A stretch of 9,260 bases of DNA, taken from NCBI GenBank assembly GCA_021204635.1, contig JAJPZB010000136.1, positions 1 through 9,260 of the forward strand, written 5' to 3'. Source of the DNA: Opitutia bacterium. Its GTDB lineage: Bacteria > Verrucomicrobiota > Verrucomicrobiia > Opitutales > UBA953. Of the stretch, positions 1 to 6,180 are shown piece after piece. A program made the translations under genes and the position numbers. The stretch's first letter is position 1, and every line of letters starts with the position of its first letter. The notes beneath the pieces were generated by a model. The model did no database searches. It was not told where the DNA came from and worked only from the letters and a program-made list of their open reading frames with translations.

Positions 1-30
1 GTGCTCCTGCATCGCAGGTGGGTAGCCGGG

Positions 31-97
31 TTGGTGGTGGCGGCAAGTGCCGCGAGGTGAGTTTGTGGTGAGAGTTTTTTCGGAGGGTTGGTGGTGG
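31..97 (+). repeat. G-rich dispersed repeat module (copy A)
   Basis: The module is bounded by two exact TTGGTGGTGG units at 31-40 and 88-97. Between them is a core at 50-69 (CCGCGAGGTGAGTTTGTGGT) whose exact reverse complement is at 3017-3036. Aligned over its whole length, the module matches the inverted copy at 2988-3061 with only a few substitutions and short indels. Reading frames through it (for example one starting at 47) are low-complexity and do not resemble a protein, so I treat it as non-coding. A small hairpin, CCTGC/GCAGG at 6-18, lies just upstream. What the element does is unknown. Confidence 0.8.
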
Positions 98-104
98 CAA
101 CGAA

Positions 105-251
105 CCCACCACCGACCCAAGTCTCGCCACCACAGACTCACAATCGTGAGGGACGTTAGTCCCGAACAAATCCGTGTGACAATATCTGTGGCATATTGTT
201 TTCGCCACCAACCCAATTCCCACCACCAACCCAGCACCCACCACCACCGAC
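105..251 (-). repeat. C-rich (inverted) repeats upstream of the helicase gene
   Basis: This stretch carries the same family in the opposite orientation. CCACCACC-type units occur at 105-119, 125-134, 203-232 and 238-251, with one exact CCACCACCAA at 220-229. Positions 201-232 are identical, in the same orientation, to 3069-3100, so a 32-bp direct repeat links the 5' flanks of two unrelated genes. A hairpin cluster at 137-199 interrupts the array. Together with the G-rich module at 31-97 this makes a G-rich arm followed by a C-rich arm that could pair. Confidence 0.8.
137..199. repeat. Three consecutive small hairpins, one with GTTA loop
   Basis: Three perfect inverted repeats lie almost end to end. 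CTCAC/GTGAG (137-141, 146-150) has loop AATC. GGGAC/GTCCC (150-154, 159-163) has loop GTTA. ACAATAT/ATATTGT (179-185, 193-199) has loop CTGTGGC. The first two share G150, so they cannot both form completely. The GTTA-loop hairpin matches in design, but not in stem sequence, the one at 2917-2930. None has a T-run, so terminator function is unlikely. They may belong to the same mobile or structural element as the surrounding repeats. Confidence 0.7.
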
Positions 252-260
252 CTGCGATGG

Positions 261-280
261 TGGCAAATAGCGGTTTGCCA
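261..280 (+). promoter_or_regulatory. Hairpin in the presumed helicase leader
   Basis: TGGCAAA (261-267) and TTTGCCA (274-280) form a perfect 7-bp stem around the 6-nt loop TAGCGG. It ends 40 nt before the helicase ATG and may lie in its 5' untranslated region. Its role is unknown, and there is no convincing promoter next to it. It could equally be the edge of the repeat region. Confidence 0.4.
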
Positions 281-320
281 TTTGTTGTGGCGGGGAGCAG
301 AATCGGCAAAATTTTTTGAA

Positions 321-1505
321 ATGAAAACGTTTGCAGAGCTTGGATTGCCGGAAAAGATTTTGGCGACAGTTGAAAAAATCGGCTACAAAGAGCCGACACC
401 AATTCAGGAACAGGCAATTCCCGTGGCGATTTCCGGTCGAGACGTCATAGGCGCCGCGCAGACGGGAACGGGGAAAACCGCCGCATATGCGCTGCCAATT
501 CTCGTCCGCCTCGGAGAGCCGCAAAAGCACCCGCGCTGCCTCGTCCTCGTGCCCACGCGCGAGCTCGCGATGCAGGTCGAAGAAGCATTTTCGCGCTTTG
601 CGGAAAACGCGCAGGAGCGTTTTGCATTGCTCTACGGCGGCGTGAGATACGAGCAACAACTGCACGCGCTTCGCGCCGGAGCCGAGATTGTTGTGGCGAC
701 GCCCGGTCGGCTGATCGACCTCTGGGAGCAGCGTTTCGTCGATTTGTCGCACATCGAAGTTTTGGTTTTGGACGAAGTCGATCGCATGCTCGACATGGGC
801 TTTATCGAAGACGTTTCGCGGATAATTCGCATGTGCCCGCGGCAGCGGCAAACCCTGCTTTTTTCCGCGACAGTAAACAAAACAATCCGCGAGATTGCGG
901 ACTGGGCGCTGCGCGACCCCGTCGAAATCGACGTGCGCACGGGGACCTTGGCGGCGGAAACAATTTCGCACGCAATTTACCCCGTCGCGGGCTATCAGAA
1001 ATACGACTTGCTCGTCGCATTGCTCGCGCGCACGCAATACAAAAGCGTCATCGTTTTCACGCGAACAAAGCGCGACGCCGATAGGATAACCGAGTGGCTC
1101 GAAGCGAACAAAATCCCTGTCGCGACTTTGCACGCCGACCGCACCCAGCGCGAGCGAACTGCGGCGCTGCAAGGCTTTCGCGACGGCAAGTTCAACGTTC
1201 TCGTGGCAACGGACATCGCGTCGCGCGGCCTCGATATTTCAGGCGTCTCGCACGTCATAAATTACAACGTGCCCGAGCATCCCGAAGACTACGTCCACAG
1301 AATCGGCCGCACGGGGCGCGCCGGCGACGAAGGGCAGGCATTTACGCTGTTTTCGCCCGACGAACTCTCGCAATTGCAGGCAATCGAGCGGCTTTTGAAA
1401 ATGCCAATCGAGCGGAAAAAACTCGACGGGTTCAACTACAGAACCGAGCCCTTGATGACAATCCCCGGCGCCGCCACAACAAAGAAAAAACGCCGCAACC
1501 GCTGA
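321..1505 (+). CDS. RhlE-type DEAD-box RNA helicase with DEVD motif II
   Basis: This is an ATP-dependent RNA helicase of 394 aa, expected to act in the cytoplasm in RNA unwinding, ribosome assembly or mRNA decay. The motifs appear in order: Q-motif GYKEPTPIQEQAIP (about 21-34), motif I AQTGTGKT (46-53), PTRELA (78-83), TPGR (127-130), motif II DEVD (151-154), SAT (182-184), VIVFTRTK (243-250), VATDIASRGLDI (295-306) and HRIGRTGRAG (326-335). A short basic tail (KKKRRNR) follows the core, without an extra RNA-binding domain. The DRMLDMGF sequence after motif II is typical of RhlE-like proteins. The start is set at ATG 321 because MKTFAELGLPEKIL matches the usual N-terminus. In-frame codons back to TTG 282 run into repeat and leader sequence. 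The Ala to Val change in motif II is unusual, though all other ATPase motifs are intact. No Shine-Dalgarno sequence precedes the ATG. Confidence 0.95.
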   Translation: MKTFAELGLPEKILATVEKIGYKEPTPIQEQAIPVAISGRDVIGAAQTGTGKTAAYALPILVRLGEPQKHPRCLVLVPTRELAMQVEEAFSRFAENAQERFALLYGGVRYEQQLHALRAGAEIVVATPGRLIDLWEQRFVDLSHIEVLVLDEVDRMLDMGFIEDVSRIIRMCPRQRQTLLFSATVNKTIREIADWALRDPVEIDVRTGTLAAETISHAIYPVAGYQKYDLLVALLARTQYKSVIVFTRTKRDADRITEWLEANKIPVATLHADRTQRERTAALQGFRDGKFNVLVATDIASRGLDISGVSHVINYNVPEHPEDYVHRIGRTGRAGDEGQAFTLFSPDELSQLQAIERLLKMPIERKKLDGFNYRTEPLMTIPGAATTKKKRRNR

Positions 1506-1508
1506 ACA

Positions 1509-1539
1509 GGTCTGTGGCGGAAATTTGGGTCTGTGGCGG
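1509..1539 (+). repeat. Two 12-nt G-rich direct repeats after the helicase
   Basis: GGTCTGTGGCGG occurs at 1509-1520 and again at 1528-1539, starting 3 nt after the helicase stop codon. It resembles the GTCTGTGGTGGCG read on the minus strand at about 124-136, so it is probably a divergent member of the same family. The rest of the gap (1540-1629) shows no convincing terminator or promoter. Confidence 0.55.
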
Positions 1540-1629
1540 GCAGAAATTGCGGGGTTGCATTTTCTGCGAGATGGGGAAAATCTTTTCGTGCAGTAAACTT
1601 GTTTTTTCCTGCAACACAAAGCAAAACAC

Positions 1630-2661
1630 ATGAAAGCTCTCGTAAAAAAAGAAGCAAAACCGGGACTCTGGTTGATGGATGTTCCCGAGCCGGAATGCGG
1701 ACCGGATGACGTTCTCATTCGCATCAAGAAAACCGCGATTTGCGGCACCGACGTTCACATTTACAAGTGGGACGAGTGGTCGCAAAACACGATTCCCGTG
1801 CCGATGACGATTGGCCACGAATACGTCGGTCACATTGAAAAAATCGGTGAAAACATTCACCACCTCAAGATCGGGCAACGCGTCTCAGGCGAAGGTCACA
1901 TCGTTTGCGGCTATTGCAGAAATTGCCGCGCGGGTCGCCGCCACCTTTGCCCGAACACAAAAGGCGTCGGCGTGAATCGCCCTGGTGCGTTCGCGGAACT
2001 CCTTTCCCTGCCGGCGAAAAACGTCGTGCCCGTGCCCGATGACATTCCCGACGACGTCGTGTCAATCCTCGACCCGCTTGGGAACGCGGCGCACACGGCG
2101 CTTTCGTTCAACCTCGTCGGCGAAGATGTTTTGATAACCGGCGCGGGCCCAATCGGCATCATGGCTGTGCCGCTCGCAAAGGCTGCGGGCGCGCGCTATG
2201 TCGTCATCACGGACGTCAATGACACGCGCCTCGAGCTCGCGAAAAGAATGTCGCCGACGCTCGCCGTGAACACGCTGCGGACGTCGCTGAAAGACGTGAT
2301 GACGCAACTCGGAATGACGGAGGGCTTCGACGTCGGGCTCGAAATGTCAGGCAACATTCCCGCGCTGAACGGCATGCTTGAAGTGATGTCGTGCGGCGGG
2401 CGCATTGCGCAGCTCGGAATTCCTGCCGGCAACGCACCAATCGACATGAGCAAGCTCATTTTTAAAGGCTTGACAATGAAGGGAATTTACGGGCGCGAGA
2501 TGTTTGAGACGTGGTACAAAATGATGGCGCTAATTCAGGCGGGAATGGACGTCACACCGATTATCACGCACCGCCTGCCGTATTCGGAGTACGAAACCGG
2601 CTTCAAGGCACTGCTCGAAGGCACGGCGGGGAAAGTCATTCTCGACTGGTCGAAAATCTGA
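1630..2661 (+). CDS. tdh: L-threonine 3-dehydrogenase
   Basis: This zinc-dependent medium-chain dehydrogenase oxidises L-threonine with NAD+ to 2-amino-3-oxobutyrate, the first step of threonine breakdown to glycine. At 343 aa it is close to the 341 aa of E. coli Tdh. Visible features are the catalytic-zinc site C38-G-T-D-V-H43, the G-H63-E64 motif, the structural-zinc cysteines C93, C96, C99 and C107, the Rossmann loop GAGPIG (171-176), and the acidic D195 at the end of the second strand, fitting NAD preference. The N-terminus MKALVKKEAKPGLWL is typical of the family, which supports ATG 1630. The leader AACACAAAGCAAAACAC has no Shine-Dalgarno sequence. A terminator follows directly. The usual partner kbl (2-amino-3-ketobutyrate CoA ligase) is not next to it, so the gene appears monocistronic here. 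Confidence 0.97.
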   Translation: MKALVKKEAKPGLWLMDVPEPECGPDDVLIRIKKTAICGTDVHIYKWDEWSQNTIPVPMTIGHEYVGHIEKIGENIHHLKIGQRVSGEGHIVCGYCRNCRAGRRHLCPNTKGVGVNRPGAFAELLSLPAKNVVPVPDDIPDDVVSILDPLGNAAHTALSFNLVGEDVLITGAGPIGIMAVPLAKAAGARYVVITDVNDTRLELAKRMSPTLAVNTLRTSLKDVMTQLGMTEGFDVGLEMSGNIPALNGMLEVMSCGGRIAQLGIPAGNAPIDMSKLIFKGLTMKGIYGREMFETWYKMMALIQAGMDVTPIITHRLPYSEYETGFKALLEGTAGKVILDWSKI

Positions 2662-2703
2662 CGCTCTGCTGCCGCGGAATTTTCCGCGCAACAAATCGCT
2701 CCA

Positions 2704-2748
2704 CAACAAAGGCGCCCGCGAGGATTGCACTCGTGGGCGCCTTTGTTG
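2704..2748 (+). terminator. Long hairpin terminator after tdh
   Basis: A 19-bp stem pairs 2704-2722 with 2730-2748 around the 7-nt loop GATTGCA; the only imperfection is one G-U pair. The stem starts with CAACAAAGGCGCC and ends with GGCGCCTTTGTTG, so the A/T-rich part is paired within the stem instead of trailing as a long free T-run. It lies 42 nt after the tdh stop. Because it is nearly symmetrical it could work in either direction. The repeat region begins 5 nt later. Confidence 0.8.
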
Positions 2749-2752
2749 CGGC

Positions 2753-2864
2753 TTAGTGGTGGAGGGTTTGGGTTGGTGGTGGCGAGTGGCTTAGTGGTGT
2801 GGATCGGGTTTGTTGTGAGAGTGGTTAGTGGTGGCGGGTTGGTGGTGAGTTGGGTTGGTGGTGA
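2753..2864 (+). repeat. G-rich repeat array after the tdh terminator
   Basis: Six units of the family lie in one orientation: TTAGTGGTGG at 2753-2762 and 2825-2834, TTGGTGGTGG at 2773-2782, TTAGTGGTGT at 2791-2800, and TTGGTGGTGA at 2839-2848 and 2855-2864. The part TTTGTTGTGAGAG near 2809-2821 recalls TTTGTGGTGAGAG in copy A (62-74), so this looks like a diverged, extended version of that module. No plausible gene lies in 2749-3106 on either strand. Long frames here are translations of the repeat. Confidence 0.85.
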
Positions 2865-2871
2865 AAACAAT

Positions 2872-2930
2872 TCGCGCATGTAATGCGCGATTCTCCCGCT
2901 AAGTTAGCGGGAGGGGACCACGTTAGTGGT
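2872..2930. repeat. Cluster of three perfect hairpins with GTTA core
   Basis: Three inverted repeats follow one another. TCGCGCAT/ATGCGCGA (2872-2879, 2883-2890) has loop GTA. CTCCCGCTAA/TTAGCGGGAG (2893-2902, 2904-2913) is palindromic around one G. ACCAC/GTGGT (2917-2921, 2926-2930) has loop GTTA. The last overlaps a TTAGTGGTGA repeat unit (2923-2932), so hairpin and G-rich unit belong to the same element. The cluster separates the G-rich array from the C-rich array that follows. Confidence 0.75.
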
Positions 2931-2969
2931 GAGGGAGTGTGTTCGTTGAACGTCGCCAGACTCTGCTCC

Positions 2970-3100
2970 CCACCACCAACCCAACCGCCACCACCAACCC
3001 CTCCAAAATAATTCTTACCACAAACTCACCTCGCGGTACTTGGCTTTGTCGCCACCACCAACCCAACCTTCGCCACCAACCCAATTCCCACCACCAACCC
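2970..3100 (-). repeat. C-rich (inverted) repeat array incl. copy B of the module
   Basis: Exact CCACCACCAA units lie at 2970-2979, 2988-2997, 3052-3061 and 3088-3097. Positions 2988-3061 are an inverted, near-identical copy of the module at 31-97, including the exact 20-nt core at 3017-3036. Positions 3069-3100 repeat 201-232 exactly in the same orientation. The array ends about 40 nt before the probable start of the C39-like gene. An open frame from GTG 2939 runs through it into that gene, giving an N-terminus of repeated HHQP and NP residues that looks spurious. Confidence 0.85.
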
Positions 3101-3142
3101 GCAACCTTGACAGTTGCCGCCGGCGGGGGCAAATTCGCAGGC

Positions 3143-4408
3143 GTGTTTCGCTCATTTGTTGCAGCCTTGGCGCTCTCGTGCGCATTCTCGGGAACGGCGT
3201 TTTGTGCCGGCGATCTCGCCGAAGCCTTGAAATCCGGCGACATATGGACGTTGTCGCGCACCGACCTTTCAAACCGCTACTTCGTGGGCGAACGCTACGC
3301 GCCAATCAGCGACAACGAAATTCGTTTGTTGTGCAATTCAAGCGTCGTCATCGGCGATTTGAAGCCGCGTGAAATCGTGATGACGTGGAAGGACGATCGC
3401 CTCGAATCCATGCTGATCATGGTTTACAACAAAGGCGACGACGGCGCGATCGACCGCAAAGCCTTTGACGACAAGGTGGCGGCAACGCGCGCCGCGCTCG
3501 ACGACATCGCGGGGCAACAGGGGCGCTCGGTCAAAATCGCCGCGCGCGAATCCGGCATCGACGTCGATGCGTGGGAATGGACTTGGGACGGTGGCGCGAT
3601 GAGGCTCGAAGCCGCTGCAACAAAGAAGCGGCGCGAGTTTGTGGCGGAATTTGTCCGCCTCACAATTGGCGCCACAACGACGACGCTGGCGCGCGGCAAC
3701 GCCTCCGATTCCGCCTCGAAATCAGATTTGAAAAACAATGTGCGCCGCGACAATGACAGCGTCGTCATCGAGGGCATCCCGATGGTTGACCAAGGGCAAA
3801 AGGGCTATTGCGTGCCCGCCGCAGTTTCGCGCGTTTTCGCATACTACGGGATGGATGGCGTGGATCAGCACGCTCTCGCCGCGATTTGCGGAAGTTCGGG
3901 GACGGGCGGCACGTCGCACACCGAGATGGTTGCGGGGCTTCAAAAAATCGGCGGCAAATTCCATTTCAAAGTAATTCCGCTCGACGACGCCCGCAGCGAC
4001 ACTTCGTGGGTTGGCGAGTATGACAAGCTCGCGAAGAAAATGAAAAAGACGCCGCTGCCGACATCGTCGGGCAAGGCGGACGCGTGGAACTACGCCGACA
4101 AAGACGTGTTGCGCGCCGTCCGCGCCGGCAAGCCCGCGCAGGTGGAAAAATGGATGAAGCCGGTGCGAAAGAGCATCGACGAAGGCATTCCCGTGCTGTG
4201 GTCGGTCATGCTAGGAATTTTCCCCGAGGCCGTTGCGACACCACAAACCCGCGGCGGCCACATGCGCCTAATTATTGGCTACAACGACAAAACCAAGACA
4301 ATTGTTTTCACCGACACCTGGGGCGCTGGTCACGAGAAAAAAGAATTGCCCGCCGCCGATGCCGCAGCGATGACAAGGGCAAGGTATCAACTCCGCCCCG
4401 CCCGCTGA
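3143..4408 (+). CDS. Secreted C39-like (papain-fold) peptidase-family protein
   Basis: This is a putative exported protein of 421 aa if translation starts at GTG 3143. Residues 1-22 (VFRSFVAALALSCAFSGTAFCA) form a signal-peptide-like stretch with an early Arg, a hydrophobic core and a possible cleavage site near 21-22. Residues 23-205 are a domain I do not recognise. From about 211 there is a C39-like papain fold: G-I-P-M-V-D-Q-G-Q-K-G-Y-C with catalytic C223 and oxyanion-hole Gln at 217 or 219, then GGH with H373 and FTDTWG with D391, so a complete Cys-His-Asp triad. It is probably a thiol protease or related hydrolase acting outside the cytoplasm; the substrate is unknown. No ABC transporter or leader-peptide gene is adjacent, so a bacteriocin-processing role is not supported. 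TTG 3107 is an alternative start, giving 12 more residues. GTG 2939 would add 68 residues of translated repeat and is unlikely. Confidence 0.8.
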   Translation: MFRSFVAALALSCAFSGTAFCAGDLAEALKSGDIWTLSRTDLSNRYFVGERYAPISDNEIRLLCNSSVVIGDLKPREIVMTWKDDRLESMLIMVYNKGDDGAIDRKAFDDKVAATRAALDDIAGQQGRSVKIAARESGIDVDAWEWTWDGGAMRLEAAATKKRREFVAEFVRLTIGATTTTLARGNASDSASKSDLKNNVRRDNDSVVIEGIPMVDQGQKGYCVPAAVSRVFAYYGMDGVDQHALAAICGSSGTGGTSHTEMVAGLQKIGGKFHFKVIPLDDARSDTSWVGEYDKLAKKMKKTPLPTSSGKADAWNYADKDVLRAVRAGKPAQVEKWMKPVRKSIDEGIPVLWSVMLGIFPEAVATPQTRGGHMRLIIGYNDKTKTIVFTDTWGAGHEKKELPAADAAAMTRARYQLRPAR

Positions 4409-4418
4409 GAAACCCGGG

Positions 4419-4437
4419 TTAGTGGTGGCGGGTTGCG
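4419..4437 (+). repeat. Single G-rich repeat unit between C39-like gene and glnS
   Basis: TTAGTGGTGG (4419-4428) followed by CGGGTTGCG begins 11 nt after the stop codon of the C39-like gene. It has the same orientation relative to the upstream gene as the other G-rich units. The 86-nt gap shows no terminator, so some read-through into glnS is possible. Confidence 0.7.
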
Positions 4438-4494
4438 CGCAAAATGTTGTTTATTCCGCGCGGCATGGGGAATATTCTGCGGGGAAGTTTTCAT

Positions 4495-6180
4495 ATGAGC
4501 GAAGAATCCAATTCTGCCGGTTCCCCGAGCGCCAACCGGCATTTTATCCGCCAAATCATTGATGCCGACGTCGCCTCGGGGCGCGTGAAAAAGGTCGTCA
4601 CGCGCTTCCCGCCCGAACCCAACGGATACCTGCACATCGGTCACGCAAAGGCGATATGCCTCGACTTCGGCATGGCAAAAGAATATGGCGGCGAGTGCCA
4701 TTTGCGCATGGACGACACGAACCCGACGCGCGAGGACGTGGAGTATGTCGATTCGATAAAGCAAGACGTGCATTGGCTCGGGTTCGACTGGGGCGACGGA
4801 TATTTTCACGCCTCGGATTATTTCGACAAAATCTACGAATACGCCGTCAAGCTGATAAAACTCGGCAAGGCGTATGTTTGCCATTTGACGGCGGACGAGT
4901 GGAAGGAATATCGCGGCGTCCCCGAGGTCCCGGGCAAGCCCTCGCCGTATCGCGATCGCAGCGTTGAGGAAAATCTCGAATTGTTCGCGAAAATGACGCG
5001 CGGGGAGTTCGACGAAGGCGCGGCGGTGCTCCGTGCCAAGGTCGATATGGCGTCGCCAAACATGCACATGCGCGACCCCGTGATTTATCGCGTCCGCAAA
5101 GTTTCTCACCACAACACGGGCGACAAATGGTGCGTCTATCCGATGTATGATTTTGCGCACCCGCTCGAAGACGCGATAGAAGGCGTCACGCACTCGATAT
5201 GCACGCTCGAATTTGAGGTGCACCGCCCGTTTTACGACTGGGTTGTCGAGACCCTGAACCCGCCCGTGAAGCCGCATCAATTCGAGTTTGCGCGGCTGAA
5301 TTTGACATACACCGTGATGAGCAAGCGGCGGCTCCTCGAGCTCGTGCAGGAAAAGCGTGTCAGCGGCTGGGACGACCCGAGAATGCCGACGATCTGCGGC
5401 CTGCGCCGGCGCGGGTACACGCCCGAGTCAATACGAAATTTTTGCGAAATAATCGGCGTGACAAAATACAATTCGCTGACGGACGTCGCGCTATTGGAGC
5501 ACGTCGTTCGCGACGATTTGAACAAGACTTCGCCGCGCGCGATGGCGGTTTTTGACCCCGTGAAATTAATTGTTGACAACTACCCCGAGGGGCAAACCGA
5601 GGAGTTGCCGGCGGTGAACAATCCCGAAGATCCTGCGGCGGGAACGCGCATGGTGCCGTTCTCGCGGGAAATTTTCATCGAGCGCGACGATTTTATGGAA
5701 GATGCGCCGAAGAAATTTTTCCGCCTCACGCCCGGGCGCGAAGTTCGCCTGCGCTGGGCGTATGTCGTGAAGTGCGTCGGTTGCGAGAAAGATGCTGCGG
5801 GCAACATTGTCGCGGTGCATTGCACCTACGATCCCGAGACGCGCGGCGGCAACACGCCCGACGGCCGCAAGATAAAATCCACCATTCACTGGGTTTCCGC
5901 CGCGCACGCCAAGCGGGCGGAGGTGCGGCTCTACGACCGGCTTTTCACGAAGGAAGATCCGAGCGACGTTCCCGAGGGCGCGGATTGGCGCGACAATCTG
6001 AATCCGGATTCGCTGAAAATCGTGACCGCGCTCGTCGAGCCCTCGCTTGCCGACGCGGCTGCCGGCGCGCGTTTCCAGTTTGAGCGCGTGGGGTATTTTT
6101 GTGCGGACCCCGATTCCAAGCCCGGAGCCCCCGTTTTCAACCGCACCGTCACGCTGAAAGATTTGTTCAAATTGAAATGA
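4495..6180 (+). CDS. glnS: Glutaminyl-tRNA synthetase
   Basis: This class I aminoacyl-tRNA synthetase charges tRNA-Gln with glutamine using ATP in the cytoplasm. It has 561 aa, against 553 in E. coli. The N-terminal block RQIIDADVASGRVKKVVTRF leads to PEPNGYLHIGHAK with the HIGH motif at 47-50. The KMSKS equivalent is VMSKRR (274-279). The family's WDDPRMPT, LRRRGYT and IHWVSAAHA blocks are present, and the C-terminal anticodon-binding barrels end in VFNRTVTLKDLFKLK. ATG 4495 is chosen because MSEESNS leads straight into the conserved region; a GGGGAAG about 8 nt upstream may be a weak ribosome-binding site. In-frame ATGs at 4444 and 4465 add residues that the family does not share. A GlnRS implies direct charging of tRNA-Gln. 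Whether GatCAB also exists cannot be seen here. Confidence 0.97.
   Translation: MSEESNSAGSPSANRHFIRQIIDADVASGRVKKVVTRFPPEPNGYLHIGHAKAICLDFGMAKEYGGECHLRMDDTNPTREDVEYVDSIKQDVHWLGFDWGDGYFHASDYFDKIYEYAVKLIKLGKAYVCHLTADEWKEYRGVPEVPGKPSPYRDRSVEENLELFAKMTRGEFDEGAAVLRAKVDMASPNMHMRDPVIYRVRKVSHHNTGDKWCVYPMYDFAHPLEDAIEGVTHSICTLEFEVHRPFYDWVVETLNPPVKPHQFEFARLNLTYTVMSKRRLLELVQEKRVSGWDDPRMPTICGLRRRGYTPESIRNFCEIIGVTKYNSLTDVALLEHVVRDDLNKTSPRAMAVFDPVKLIVDNYPEGQTEELPAVNNPEDPAAGTRMVPFSREIFIERDDFMEDAPKKFFRLTPGREVRLRWAYVVKCVGCEKDAAGNIVAVHCTYDPETRGGNTPDGRKIKSTIHWVSAAHAKRAEVRLYDRLFTKEDPSDVPEGADWRDNLNPDSLKIVTALVEPSLADAAAGARFQFERVGYFCADPDSKPGAPVFNRTVTLKDLFKLK

Noticed and set aside
1..260. CRISPR array or simple microsatellite
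   Set aside because: Units are not evenly spaced, spacers are not of constant length, both orientations occur, and no cas gene is present. It is also not a plain GGT microsatellite, because longer modules are shared between distant sites.
47..319. Small ORF of about 90 codons across the first repeat region
   Set aside because: It is a translation of the repeat module and hairpins, giving His/Pro/Trp-rich low complexity, with no ribosome-binding site. A similar PRGEFVV string on the minus strand near 3020-3040 comes from the inverted copy of the DNA repeat and is not evidence of a protein family.
156..1172. 338-codon minus-strand frame overlapping the helicase
   Set aside because: It is a shadow of the helicase; its C-terminal end is repeat translation and it has no family features.
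1594..1599. TAAACT as -10 box for tdh
   Set aside because: No -35-like hexamer lies 16-18 nt upstream (the position reads ATGGGG).
3107..3135. Promoter with perfect TTGACA at 3107-3112 before the C39-like gene
   Set aside because: At 17-nt spacing the -10 position reads CAAATT, a poor match, and the start codon would follow almost at once. The hexamer alone may be chance, and its TTG is also a candidate start codon.
3143..4408. Bacteriocin-processing C39 peptidase/ABC exporter
   Set aside because: The protein has a signal-peptide-like start and lacks transporter membrane and ATPase domains. No double-glycine leader peptide gene is visible nearby.
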